DNA from: Acidobacteriota bacterium
Lineage (GTDB): Bacteria; Acidobacteriota; Vicinamibacteria; Vicinamibacterales; Fen-181
DNA length: 64,000 nt
Reading direction: 5' to 3'
Assembly: GCA_003170135.1 (NCBI GenBank)
Contig: PMZR01000009.1
Span: forward strand, 1-64,000
In this document: positions 33,852-41,923 of the stretch, piece after piece
Position numbering within the stretch: position 1 is the first letter of the stretch
How the letters are laid out: each line of letters begins with the position of its first letter
Program-made: the position numbers and the translations under genes
The notes under the pieces: model-generated
What the model saw: only the letters and a program-made list of their open reading frames with translations
What the model was told of the DNA's origin: nothing
Databases searched by the model: none

Positions 33852-34035
33852 CAGGAGTTCCTCGATCCCGAACGGCCGGCGCAGCTCCATGTGCGTCCAG
33901 TGGTAAGGCGGATTGCGCACCGCGGAAGCGGTGGTCGCCGGCGATCTGCGCAACGGGCCGGTGGCGGTGGTAGTCGACAATCGGGAGGTCGCGCGCGATC
34001 GGCGTCTGCAGCAGGAAATCGTCGTCGATGAAGGC
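33852..34035 (-). pseudogene. Remnant of uronate isomerase UxaC
   Basis: Just after the isomerase stop codon a minus frame reads F-I-D-D-D-F-L-L-Q-T-P-I-A-R, then D-L-P-I-V-D-Y-H (Cys-His of D-Y-H-C-H changed) and Q-I-A-G-D-H-R-F-R. After a frame change it reads N-P-P-Y-H-W-T-H-M-E-L-R-R and F-G-I-E-E-L-L. These are two N-terminal blocks of UxaC, with about 50 residues missing between them and a short gap before D-L-P. The rest of the gene is absent. UxaC would convert glucuronate and galacturonate to ketoforms. Confidence 0.65.
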
Positions 34036-34042
34036 GCTCGTA

Positions 34043-34888
34043 TCAGCGAGTGATGGCGGCGGCGTCCGCGCGGCCGCGGTCCAGGCCCGAGGCGGATCCA
34101 GCGAACTCGGGCTGCACGTTGACGACACCGAACTGGCGGTCGTCCAGCTCGCGAACGGCCGCCATCATCCAGAGGAACCCGACGGTGCAGCCGGGCGCCG
34201 CCACGTTCGGGTGGTAGCCTTGCGGCATCAGCACGACGTCGCCCTCGCGGACGGTGGTGACCAGTTCGGGCTCCGCAGGATTCGTGTAGACGAGCTGGAC
34301 GGCGAACGACGGCGCGGGCATGTCGACGTAGAGATACGCCTCTTCGAGCATGCGCGTGTGCTCGTGCGGCGGCCACGACGTCCAGTGCCCCGGTTCACTG
34401 AAGGTGATGCCCGCGACGATGCGGCCGGCCTGGACGTTCTGCCCGAGCAGGACGTTGATCGTGCGCCCCGAGGACGGGCCGCCGGCGTGGAAGTGCAACG
34501 CGGGATCGCGCTCGAGTTCCGCGAACGACACGAATTGCATCGGGTACTGCCCGTCCACCGGCGCCGCGATCTCAGCCAGGTCGCAGCCGTCCGGCGATGA
34601 TGCTACCTGAAACGGCGTGGCGCGCGGCAGGTAGAGCGCGTCGTAGGGCTGCATGTCGAATCGCTCACCGCCGGCGCGGACGGTGGCCCGGCCCTTCAGA
34701 CACACGAGGCCGGTTTCGAGCGTGCCCGGGTCGACCGCAACCGGCTGGTCCGATGGGGCGAGGCGAATGCGACCGTAGTGCAGGTGCCGCGCGGCTGTCG
34801 AACCTGGAGCGACCGACCGGGTGCGCCCCGGCCGGGCATCGGTTCCGCGGATGACACAGGTCGCGACCGTGATTGGGTAGATCTCCAT
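34043..34888 (-). CDS. KduI/IolB-family cupin isomerase
   Basis: A 281-residue two-cupin protein. The C-terminal cupin has W-P-P-H-E-H (His175 and His177), Glu182 in M-L-E-E-A-Y-L-Y and the His of G-Y-H-P, the metal site shared by IolB (5-deoxy-glucuronate isomerase) and KduI (5-keto-4-deoxyuronate isomerase). The sequence around H-W-T-S-W-P-P-H-E-H and V-L-M-P-Q-G-Y-H-P is closer to IolB, but the setting among uronate genes would suit a KduI role. It is intact, while the genes that followed it in transcription (uxaC, kduD) are eroded. A TGGTCAAGCCA motif lies 25 bases upstream of its start. Confidence 0.82.
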   Translation of the reverse strand: MEIYPITVATCVIRGTDARPGRTRSVAPGSTAARHLHYGRIRLAPSDQPVAVDPGTLETGLVCLKGRATVRAGGERFDMQPYDALYLPRATPFQVASSPDGCDLAEIAAPVDGQYPMQFVSFAELERDPALHFHAGGPSSGRTINVLLGQNVQAGRIVAGITFSEPGHWTSWPPHEHTRMLEEAYLYVDMPAPSFAVQLVYTNPAEPELVTTVREGDVVLMPQGYHPNVAAPGCTVGFLWMMAAVRELDDRQFGVVNVQPEFAGSASGLDRGRADAAAITR

Positions 34889-34912
34889 GAGTCAGGTCTC
34901 CGCGCACATGTC

Positions 34913-34923
34913 TGGTCAAGCCA
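34913..34923. promoter_or_regulatory. Candidate GntR operator TGGTCAAGCCA
   Basis: Half-symmetric TGGT-CAA-GCCA, identical to the copy at 37020, upstream of the KduI/IolB-family gene. The assignment to the nearby FadR-type regulator is inference. Confidence 0.4.
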
Positions 34924-35088
34924 ATTTACGGCCGTAGTTTACAAACCGACGAACCTCTTTTCAACTGCAAACCGCATCGGCCACCGAGAATATCGAGATA
35001 TTACTGGGATCTTGGCCTGGAACGCCCTTTGGCTCATCTGTCGTGATCGGCGCGCCGGACGGTTCGTTTCTGGCGTTCTGGACAAAAT

Positions 35089-35099
35089 TGGTCTATCCA
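35089..35099. promoter_or_regulatory. Candidate GntR operator TGGTCTATCCA
   Basis: TGGT-CTA-TCCA, about 130 bases upstream of the fucosidase start, same layout as the other three copies. Confidence 0.3.
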
Positions 35100-35227
35100 C
35101 TGTGCGAGTTGAAGCGCAAATTGCACCTCGCGGCCCGATTCGTCACGGGTCGGTCGTCCAGGTCAGGTGCGTTACAGTAGTCAAATTCCGGAACCCGCGC
35201 GGGCGGCCTGCCGCAAGGACACCTGCC

Positions 35228-36655
35228 ATGAAGCGCACATCGCTCCTGTTCATCTTCGCGTTCTTCCTGGGCGGTTCGACCCCCGCCCAGGAGCAGCCGT
35301 ACGTCGCGCCGACGGACCCCGCTGTGCAGAAGAAACTCGAGTGGTGGGGCGATTTGAAGTTCGGTCTGCTGATGCACTGGGGCCCGTACAGCCAATGGGG
35401 CATCGTCGAGTCGTGGTCCCTCTGCTCGGAGGATGAGCCCTGGTGCCGCCGCACCGGGCCGTACGCGGAGAACTATGCGGAGTACGTGAAGGCCTACGAG
35501 AAGCTGAAGACGACCTTCAACCCGACGAGGTTCGATCCCGCGAGGTGGGCCGCCGCCGCCGCCGACGCGGGGATGCGCTACGTGGTGTTCACCACGAAGC
35601 ACCACGACGGCTTCAGCATGTTCGACACGCGCCAGACCGACTACAAGATCACCAGCTCGGACTGTCCCTTCCACGCCAGCCCGATGGCCGATGTCACCAG
35701 GGCGATCTTCGATGCGTTCAGGCGGAAGGGGCTCGGCGTCGGCGCATACTTCTCGAAGGCGGACTGGAACAACAATGATTACTGGTGGCGCCGCTTCGCC
35801 ACGCCAGACCGGAACGTGAACTACGATCCGGCGAAGTACCCCGAGCGATGGCAGCGCTTCAAGGAGTTCACCTACAACCAAATCCAGGAGTTGATGACCG
35901 GCTACGGCCGCGTGGATATTCTCTGGCTGGATGGCGGTTGGGTTCGCCCGATGAGCAGCGACCGTCCGTCCTGGGCGAAATCCCCGTACGACCAGGACAT
36001 CGACATGCCGCAGGTCGCGGCCATGGCCCGGAGCCATCAGCCGGGGCTCATCGTGGTCGATCGAAGCGTGCACGGGCCGTACGAGAACTACCGCACGCCG
36101 GAGCAGGAGGTGCCCGCTGCGCCGCTCGACTACCCTTGGGAAACGTGCATGACGATGGCCACGTCGTGGTCGTACGTGCCCAACGACGCCTACAAGCCGA
36201 CGCGTACGCTCATCCACCTGCTGGTCGATATCGTCGCCAAGGGCGGCAACTTCCTGCTGAACGTCGGCCCCGGCCCAAATGGTGAGTGGCACGCCGCGGC
36301 CTACGATCGGCTGCGGGAGATCGGCGCCTGGATGAAAGTGAACGGCGAAGCCATCTACGGCTCGAGGCCTCTTCCGCCGTACGCGAAGAACAAGATCCGG
36401 TACACCCGCTCGAAGGACGGGCGCACGGCGTTCGCCTTCTACCTGGCGGACAAGCAGGAGATGGAGCCGCCCGCGGAGATCACGCTCGATGGCGTGCTGC
36501 CGAAGGACGGCGGCACGATCCAGATCCTCGGCGCGGCCACGCAGCCTCTGCGATGGCGAAAAGCCGGTCAGGCCACGGTGGTGTCAGTTCCGGATGAGAT
36601 CCGGAAGAGCCCTCCGTGCCAGCACGCGTGGGTGATTCGATTCGAGGCGAAGTAG
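35228..36655 (+). CDS. Secreted GH29 alpha-L-fucosidase
   Basis: A 475-residue glycosidase with a signal peptide (about 1-21, ending T-P-A-Q-E). The GH29 hallmark K-F-G-L-L-M-H-W-G-P-Y-S follows near residue 44, and F-T-T-K-H-H-D-G-F-S-M-F gives the substrate-binding His pair. Asp235 in I-L-W-L-D-G-G-W is the expected nucleophile. N-F-L-L-N-V-G-P-G-P-N-G closes the barrel, and a small beta domain ends the protein. It hydrolyses terminal alpha-L-fucose, outside the cytoplasm. The ATG is preceded by AAGGACACC; in-frame sequence upstream is not coding. Its place between uronate genes suggests action on fucosylated plant or algal polysaccharide. Confidence 0.92.
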   Translation: MKRTSLLFIFAFFLGGSTPAQEQPYVAPTDPAVQKKLEWWGDLKFGLLMHWGPYSQWGIVESWSLCSEDEPWCRRTGPYAENYAEYVKAYEKLKTTFNPTRFDPARWAAAAADAGMRYVVFTTKHHDGFSMFDTRQTDYKITSSDCPFHASPMADVTRAIFDAFRRKGLGVGAYFSKADWNNNDYWWRRFATPDRNVNYDPAKYPERWQRFKEFTYNQIQELMTGYGRVDILWLDGGWVRPMSSDRPSWAKSPYDQDIDMPQVAAMARSHQPGLIVVDRSVHGPYENYRTPEQEVPAAPLDYPWETCMTMATSWSYVPNDAYKPTRTLIHLLVDIVAKGGNFLLNVGPGPNGEWHAAAYDRLREIGAWMKVNGEAIYGSRPLPPYAKNKIRYTRSKDGRTAFAFYLADKQEMEPPAEITLDGVLPKDGGTIQILGAATQPLRWRKAGQATVVSVPDEIRKSPPCQHAWVIRFEAK

Positions 36656-36664
36656 TTCGCGCAC

Positions 36665-37012
36665 CGCGACCGCTTTCTCCGCGTCGGGAGGAACGCGTAG
36701 GCGTAGACGGTGCCGATCGCCGTGAGCAGCAGGTCCCACCACAGCCCGGCGTGCAGCCCGGCGTGCAGCCCGGCGATCATGCCCGTCACGCCCAGCCCCA
36801 GCAAGCCCGGGCCCGAGGTACGGTCCCATGAGGAACGGCAGCACGTCATTGAACGTGTGATGCATGATGCGTGCGCGCGTATCGTTCTCGGCCAGGAGCA
36901 CCGTCGGCGAGCCTGGGTGGCGGGGCGTCGTGACGTCGAGATGCGCCGCGTCACCAGCAGCAAGAGCAACTACGCCATGCGGCTGCGAGGCTACGCGCGC
37001 GACGGGCGCCAC
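36665..37012 (-). pseudogene. Remnant of a sodium:solute symporter
   Basis: Two minus frames share the similarity. One reads T-F-N-D-V-L-P-F-L-M-G-P-Y-L-G-P-G-L; the other continues G-L-L-G-L-G-V-T-G-M-I-A-G-L. This is the order typical of SSS-family helices, split by a frameshift. Twelve-base direct repeats (CAGCCCGGCGTG twice and a third partial copy, 36742-36773) then encode A-G-L-H-A-G-L-H-A-G-L. A hydrophobic stretch to A-Y-A-F-L-P follows. Most of the transporter is missing. Its upstream end abuts a TGGTCAAGCCA motif. Confidence 0.5.
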
Positions 37013-37019
37013 GGTTCAC

Positions 37020-37030
37020 TGGTCAAGCCA
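37020..37030. promoter_or_regulatory. Candidate GntR operator TGGTCAAGCCA
   Basis: An exact second copy of the motif at 34913, at the upstream edge of the symporter remnant. Confidence 0.4.
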
Positions 37031-37207
37031 CATGAAACTCGGTCCGCTGTGCTGCCGCTGCCCGGCGAGGCGGCCGGCGCATGGCGGCGCACCTCGAACG
37101 CGCATGAACGCTTAGGCAATTAGGCCGAATCTGCCTGGACTCGCCTGGGTCCTCCAGGTGCTCCACCAGGACAGTTGAGAGAATCCACTTGATTCGAAAC
37201 GCAAAGG

Positions 37208-37218
37208 TGGTTATACCA
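37208..37218. promoter_or_regulatory. Candidate GntR operator TGGTTATACCA
   Basis: The most symmetric copy, TGGT-TAT-ACCA, about 250 bases upstream of the GntR-type gene. It resembles UxuR/ExuR-like FadR-family sites, from memory. Confidence 0.45.
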
Positions 37219-37232
37219 TTGGGCCAGATCTG

Positions 37233-37456
37233 GTGTCTGGACACCGCCCGCTCGTCTCAGACTTCGCGGAAGAGGGCGGCAACTACCTGGTGGTGGCGAA
37301 CGTTCCGCCGGGTTCGCCGGCCGTGTACTATGCGGGCTTTGCCTGGGACAAAGGCAGCGACATCGTCAGCGTGGGGGATTGGGGCATTACGTGGAACAGT
37401 TCGCGCGGCGGATGCGTTCGCCGCTCGAAGTTCATTTTGGCAACCAACGCTTCTGA
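37233..37456 (+). pseudogene. C-terminal remnant of a DUF4861 protein
   Basis: One plus frame reads V-V-A-N-V-P-P-G-S-P-A-V-Y-Y-A-G-F-A-W-D-K-G and I-V-S-V-G-D-W. After a one-base frame change it continues H-Y-V-E-Q-F-A-R-R-M-R-S-P-L-E-V and ends N-Q-R-F-stop at 37456. This is the closing part of DUF4861 proteins, which often sit in pectin and uronate clusters. The N-terminal three quarters are gone. The GntR gene begins 12 bases after the stop. Confidence 0.55.
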
Positions 37457-37468
37457 GGATATCTGTCG

Positions 37469-38290
37469 ATGGGAAACGGTGACGAGGCGCCGACGGGAGT
37501 GCCGCACGTCAGGAATGCAGGAGGCAGCACCGAGCAGGTGGTCACGCACGTGCGGACGCTGATCGAGGCCGGCTCGCTGCGGCCGGGCGACCGGCTGCCG
37601 GCCGAACGGGACCTGGCCGTCGAGATCGGCATCAGCCGCCCCACGGTGCGCGCCGGCCTGCGCGCCTTGGCGGCGATGGGCGTCGTGCAGTCGCGGCACG
37701 GGTCGGGGACCTACATCCCAGCGGGCCCGCCCATGCTGGGCAGCGAACCGCTTCGCTTTCTCGCGGCCCTGCACGGCTTCACGCGCGAGGAGATGTTCGA
37801 AGCGCGACGGATCCTCGAGGTGGGCGCCGCCGCGCTCGCCGCCGAGCGCGCAACGTCCGACCAGATCGCGACGATCGCCGAGGAGGTGACGTGCCTGTTC
37901 GCGTCGATGGAGGACCCCCAGGGGTTCCTTGTCCATGACGTGCTGTTTCACCAGACCGTCGCGGTCGCGGCTGGCAACCCGATCGTGACATCGCTGGTCG
38001 GCATGGTGTCGGAGCTCTACTACGCGCTCCGGCGCGGAACGGCCGCCCGCGCCAGCGATCGCAACCTGCGCGACGCGGCCGAGATGCACCGTCGGATCTA
38101 CCAGGCGATTCGCGCCCGCGATCCGGAGGCCGCGCGCCGCGCGATGGCCGAGCATCTGGCGCGCGCGCGCGCGTTCCAGGCCGAGGAAGCCGGCGACAAG
38201 ACGCCGGACGGACCCGTTCGGGACCTGGCGGACGACTCGCCAGAGGAGACGGCACGAAGCCGCCAGCGTCGCACGCCGAGCGCGACCTGA
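37469..38290 (+). CDS. FadR-subfamily GntR transcriptional regulator
   Basis: A 273-residue regulator. The winged helix-turn-helix lies at about 20-80, with G-D-R-L-P-A-E-R-D-L-A and S-R-P-T-V-R-A-G-L-R-A-L, then S-R-H-G-S-G-T-Y-I-P. The all-helical FCD domain (about 100-245) carries D-V-L-F-H and H-R-R-I-Y-Q-A-I with A-M-A-E-H-L, the metal/effector-binding pattern. A disordered Glu/Arg-rich tail follows. FCD regulators in uronate loci respond to sugar acids, so this is the likely controller of the isomerase, fucosidase and kinase genes. Four TGGT-N4-CCA motifs nearby are its candidate sites; that link is inference. Confidence 0.88.
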   Translation: MGNGDEAPTGVPHVRNAGGSTEQVVTHVRTLIEAGSLRPGDRLPAERDLAVEIGISRPTVRAGLRALAAMGVVQSRHGSGTYIPAGPPMLGSEPLRFLAALHGFTREEMFEARRILEVGAAALAAERATSDQIATIAEEVTCLFASMEDPQGFLVHDVLFHQTVAVAAGNPIVTSLVGMVSELYYALRRGTAARASDRNLRDAAEMHRRIYQAIRARDPEAARRAMAEHLARARAFQAEEAGDKTPDGPVRDLADDSPEETARSRQRRTPSAT

Positions 38291-38417
38291 CGCGTCGCGC
38301 CGGCGAGCGCGGGAGAACCCGACCGTGAACACGATGACCGCCGACCAACCACCGTCCGACGTCGTCACCGGGCCCGTCGCCCGCGTGGGTCGATGCCGCT
38401 GGCTCATCTGCGGGGTG

Positions 38418-38740
38418 CATCCGCAGCTCTTCCGGCACTACGCGTTTGAGCGCGAGCGCTACGACACAGACCGGGAGAGCTATCATTTGTCGGCCCGGCT
38501 GGAACGGGCGCCACGGCCGGACGAGGTCGGCGATACGGACCTCATGGCGCTGCTTGACGATTTTCACGCACGGGCGTGTCACCTTCGGGTCGGTGCTTTC
38601 ACCGGCGAACGAGACGGGCGGAGCGCCGCTTGGTGTCCGGTTGCGCGCGTTGCTCGAACGGCACCGGGAGGCGTTGGCCGCCAATCTGGAACGTCGCTTC
38701 GCACAACACCGGGCACCGTTCGCTTCAGATCTGCCGGAAC
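38418..38740 (+). pseudogene. C-terminal remnant of tagaturonate epimerase UxaE
   Basis: One frame reads E-R-Y-D-T-D-R-E-S-Y-H-L-S-A-R-L, then D-T-D-L-M-A-L-L-D-D-F-H-A-R. At about 38577 the similarity passes to another frame: V-T-F-G-S-V-L-S, then L-R-A-L-L-E-R-H-R-E-A-L-A-A-N-L-E-R-R-F and H-R-A-P-F-A. This is the order of the last quarter of UxaE, with several residues lost at the frameshift. No start or N-terminal part remains in the 490-base spacer. UxaE interconverts tagaturonate and fructuronate. Confidence 0.6.
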
Positions 38741-38750
38741 ACAGCGGTAG

Positions 38751-38770
38751 GGCAGGGCTTCAGCCCTGCC
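38751..38770 (+). promoter_or_regulatory. Hairpin overlapping the ribosome site of the KDG kinase gene
   Basis: GGCAGGGCT and AGCCCTGCC arms with a two-base loop end directly at the GGAGAG Shine-Dalgarno. The word GGCAGGGCTTCAGCCCTGCC is, from memory, a dispersed palindrome in many bacterial genomes; here it could limit translation. Confidence 0.45.
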
Positions 38771-38782
38771 GGAGAGCGACTG

Positions 38783-39865
38783 ATGGACAACAGCCTGACC
38801 ATCCGGCCGGATCGCGACCTCGATTTCGTCGCGCTTGGCGCCCTCGTGCACCGCCTCGACCCGGGCATTGTCCCGTTCAGAAAGGCGACCGAGTGCCAGA
38901 TCCACGTGAGCGGCGGCGAATTCAACTGCGCGGCCAATCTGGCCGATTGCTTCGGCATGAGAACGGCCATTGTCAGCGCGATGGTGGACTACCCCATTGG
39001 AGACCTGATCGCCGAGCGTGTGAAAGCGATGGGCGTGACCGGCATCTACAAGCGGTTCACGCACGACGGCGTCAGGGGTCCGAACATGGCGGCCGTCTAC
39101 AGCGATCGCGGGCATGGCATTCGCCCGCCCCTGGTGTTCTACAACCGCGCGAACGAGGCCGCGGCCTGCCTGCAGCCGGGCGACTTCGACTGGAAACGGA
39201 TCTTCGCGCGCGGCGTCGGGTGGTTCCACAGCGGCGGTATCTTCGCTTCGCTGTCGCCGACCACGCCTGCGCTCATCGTCGAGGGGATGCGCGCGGCGCG
39301 AGGGGCGGGCGCGGTCGTCTCGTTCGACTTGAACTACCGCCCGAAGCTCTGGACCGTTGCCGGCAGCGACTCCCGCGGCGTGGACACGATCTCGCAGATC
39401 GTGGAACACGTGGACGTGCTCGTAGGCAACGAGGAAGACCTGCAGCGCGGACTGGGGATTCCCGGACCGGAGACGCGCGTCGCCTCGCCGCTCGATCCAG
39501 CCAACTTCATCGCCATGATCGAGCGCGTCCTCGCCCGGTTCCCGCGCATCCGGGCGGTGGCCACCACGCTGCGCGAGGTGCAGTCGGCCACTCACCATCG
39601 CTGGAGCGCGGTGGCCTGGATCGACGGGCAGACGCATGTCGCACCGACGATCGATCTCGACGTCCTCGACCGCGTGGGCGGCGGTGACGGCTTCGCGTCC
39701 GGCTTCTTCTATGGTCTGCTGAGCGGTGAATCGCCTGAGGAGGCGTTGAAGCTGGGATGGGCGCACGGAGCGCTGCTCACGACGTTTCCGGGCGATACGA
39801 CGATGGCGACCCTGGAGCAGGTGCGGGCGGTTGCCGGCGGCGCATCGGCGCGCATTCAGCGGTAG
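38783..39865 (+). CDS. kdgK: PfkB-family sugar kinase, likely 2-keto-3-deoxygluconate kinase
   Basis: A 360-residue ribokinase-like enzyme. The N-terminal I-H-V-S-G-G-E-F-N-C-A-A-N-L-A is the sugar-binding G-G-x-x-x-N block, and D-R-V-G-G-G-D-G-F-A-S-G carries the catalytic Asp of PfkB signature 2. L-V-G-N-E-E-D lies between them. It would phosphorylate KDG to KDPG in the cytoplasm. The start chosen follows GGAGAG; upstream in-frame codons read through the UxaE remnant. A close paralog is encoded at 45867, where the aldolase gene is adjacent; here no aldolase remains, consistent with an eroded locus. Confidence 0.85.
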   Translation: MDNSLTIRPDRDLDFVALGALVHRLDPGIVPFRKATECQIHVSGGEFNCAANLADCFGMRTAIVSAMVDYPIGDLIAERVKAMGVTGIYKRFTHDGVRGPNMAAVYSDRGHGIRPPLVFYNRANEAAACLQPGDFDWKRIFARGVGWFHSGGIFASLSPTTPALIVEGMRAARGAGAVVSFDLNYRPKLWTVAGSDSRGVDTISQIVEHVDVLVGNEEDLQRGLGIPGPETRVASPLDPANFIAMIERVLARFPRIRAVATTLREVQSATHHRWSAVAWIDGQTHVAPTIDLDVLDRVGGGDGFASGFFYGLLSGESPEEALKLGWAHGALLTTFPGDTTMATLEQVRAVAGGASARIQR

Positions 39866-39995
39866 AGGTCGGCCCACGCTCCCTGCACATCGAGACGGCG
39901 AGCGCCGCGGGCAGGTTCGCGCCGCATGTGTTGGCGGGAAGGGACGACACGGACGATGGTCAAATGGGACAACAGGCCCGACTGCCTCTTTAACT

Positions 39996-41759
39996 CTAAG
40001 TGGTGCTGGGCTTGATCGTTCCGCGCGCCTCGCCAGATGGATCGTTCTTCACGGTACAGACATTGTCGAAAATCATGGTCGGCACTGTCCTGGGGTCATA
40101 TGCAGGCCAGTGCGGAATGCCCGGATGGTTGGGATTACCGGTGCGCGCAAACGCAACCCAGCAATCACACACTCTGCCGGCCAGTTCCCGAGCCTCGTCG
40201 GTGGCACCGATGCGAGCTTCGCTCAGATCGGTGGTGTAGAACACGAACGGGAGTTCCACCATGTGAAAAGAACGCGGACGCCCGTTCAAGATCTTCGATT
40301 TCCACGTGAACAGGTAATTGTAAGCCGGCGCGCGGCCCTGCGCGGTCTTTCGCTCCGCCAAGATGAGCGAGCCTTGACGCCCTGGAGTCGCCATAGCGAC
40401 CGAATAGACATCGTAAGGCCTGGAACCCGGATACGCTTTCAGGAATGCCTCATAGATCGTATCGCCATCGCCGAGCGTCTTGGTCAGAAGAGCCTTGGCC
40501 TCCGTCTCGGTCATGTTCTCGAGCTCAGGGTGACCGACGCTATAGACATTCTCATTGAGGACGTTTCCGACCAGAAGCGGCACATCAGCCGAGATTTCAG
40601 GCGCGGTCGGATAGAAGGGCGTATTCGGAAGCGAGCGACCGTCTACCGTCGGGCCCCAACTCCCACGAATCTTGCCGCCCGCTTCCACCAATCGGTCGAT
40701 CGGAACCTTCTGCAGATCATCCACGTGCGAGGGGATGATATTCAGCTCGGTGAGCAGCCTGGCTGCAACGTCCGCGCTCTGTTCCGGCCTGGTGAAGCCA
40801 TACGCCACACCTTCAGCCGGATCGCTCCTGCCCTTGAGAAGCGCGTCCATCATCGCCCGGCCCCCGGACGAAGCCATACTCTGGATTGCCGCGCGATGGA
40901 CGAACCCCTTAGCCGCAGGCATCGCGAGGGTCGTCATGACCTTGCCGCCGCCGCCGGACTGCCCGAGAATCATCACCTTGTCCGGATCGCCGCCGAAGCC
41001 GGCGATGTTCTCGTGCACCCATTTCAGGGCTGCCACCAGATCCATCATGCCGACGTTTGCCGAGTCGGCATACTTGGAGCTGTAAGAAGCAAGGTTCAGA
41101 AAGCCCACAACATTCAGCCGGTGATGAATGCTGACCACGACCACGTCGCCGCGATGGGAAAGGTTCTCACCGTCATAGAAGCACAGTTGCGGGATTCCGA
41201 ACGAGAAACCGCCGCCATGCATCCACACCATCACCGGGCGCTTGGCGTTGTCGAGGCCTGGCGTCCAGACGTTGAGGCAAAGGCAGTTCTCGCCGTACTC
41301 GGCCGCGGGTGGATTGGCGAAAAAGGTGACCTCGTCGTTGTCGCGCTTCGGCACGACCTGCGGGCTGCCCTGTCCCCAGTAAAGGGAGCTGCGCGCGCCC
41401 TTCCAGGGGGTCGGCTTGGTCGGAGGCATGAAGCGATTCGGACCGCTTGTGTCGCCGCCATAGGGAACACCGCGGAACGTGCGGATGTCGTTGCGGATGA
41501 AACCGCGCACGCGGCCGTAGGCGGTATCGACCTCGGCGGCGCCATCCTGGACTATCAGCCTGGGCACTCCCGCTCCGCTGTAGTTCGCCGAACCAGTGCC
41601 GGCCGGCTTCTGACCCGTAGCGACACTCGCGGCTTCGAGAGCGTTCATCGACACCAGGGCTCCGATCCCGACCGCAGCGACCGGCGCCTTGAAGAGGAAA
41701 TTACGCCTGTTGATGTCAGCCCCGTGTGCTTGCGCGGTTCTATCCCTTTCCTTGGTCAT
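39996..41759 (-). CDS. Secreted type-B carboxylesterase
   Basis: A 587-residue carboxylesterase. The N-terminus N-R-R-N-F-L-F-K-A-P-V-A-A-V-G-I-G-A (about 18-35) resembles a Tat signal. The catalytic domain shows H-G-G-G-F-S-F-G (oxyanion hole), N-L-G-L-like helix blocks, and the nucleophile in L-G-Q-S-G-G-G-G. A late H-x-x-E-L-P-F-V-F provides the His region (H-M-V-E-L-P-F). GGGAGACG precedes the ATG. Composition is less GC-rich than the left half of the window. It lies at the 3' end of the minus-strand cluster after a 164-base gap, so co-transcription is uncertain. The ester substrate is unknown. Confidence 0.88.
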   Translation of the reverse strand: MTKERDRTAQAHGADINRRNFLFKAPVAAVGIGALVSMNALEAASVATGQKPAGTGSANYSGAGVPRLIVQDGAAEVDTAYGRVRGFIRNDIRTFRGVPYGGDTSGPNRFMPPTKPTPWKGARSSLYWGQGSPQVVPKRDNDEVTFFANPPAAEYGENCLCLNVWTPGLDNAKRPVMVWMHGGGFSFGIPQLCFYDGENLSHRGDVVVVSIHHRLNVVGFLNLASYSSKYADSANVGMMDLVAALKWVHENIAGFGGDPDKVMILGQSGGGGKVMTTLAMPAAKGFVHRAAIQSMASSGGRAMMDALLKGRSDPAEGVAYGFTRPEQSADVAARLLTELNIIPSHVDDLQKVPIDRLVEAGGKIRGSWGPTVDGRSLPNTPFYPTAPEISADVPLLVGNVLNENVYSVGHPELENMTETEAKALLTKTLGDGDTIYEAFLKAYPGSRPYDVYSVAMATPGRQGSLILAERKTAQGRAPAYNYLFTWKSKILNGRPRSFHMVELPFVFYTTDLSEARIGATDEARELAGRVCDCWVAFARTGNPNHPGIPHWPAYDPRTVPTMIFDNVCTVKNDPSGEARGTIKPSTT

Positions 41760-41923
41760 AACGTCTCCCTTCGCGTCCCAGAGGCCCACCGCATAGGGCT
41801 TCGAGGATGCTCCTTTCCGTGGCCAGCTCGCGCTTTCCCACTGGTGCTGGGCCAAGCCTCAAGGCCGGACTGCAGCACACGCCCTCGCTCCGCGGACTCC
41901 AAATCGTGTCTCCGCTCACGCCT

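Larger units (their letters stand above)
34889..35227. other. Divergent promoter region between isomerase and fucosidase genes
   Basis: 339 bases separate the divergent starts. The stretch is more AT-rich than its surroundings and holds two TGGT-N3-xCCA motifs (34913-34923 and 35089-35099). No ORF or RNA gene was seen. Confidence 0.5.

Noticed and set aside
34043-34888. Firm naming as kduI or iolB
   Set aside because: Motifs favour IolB while context favours a KduI-like role; the sequence alone does not settle it.
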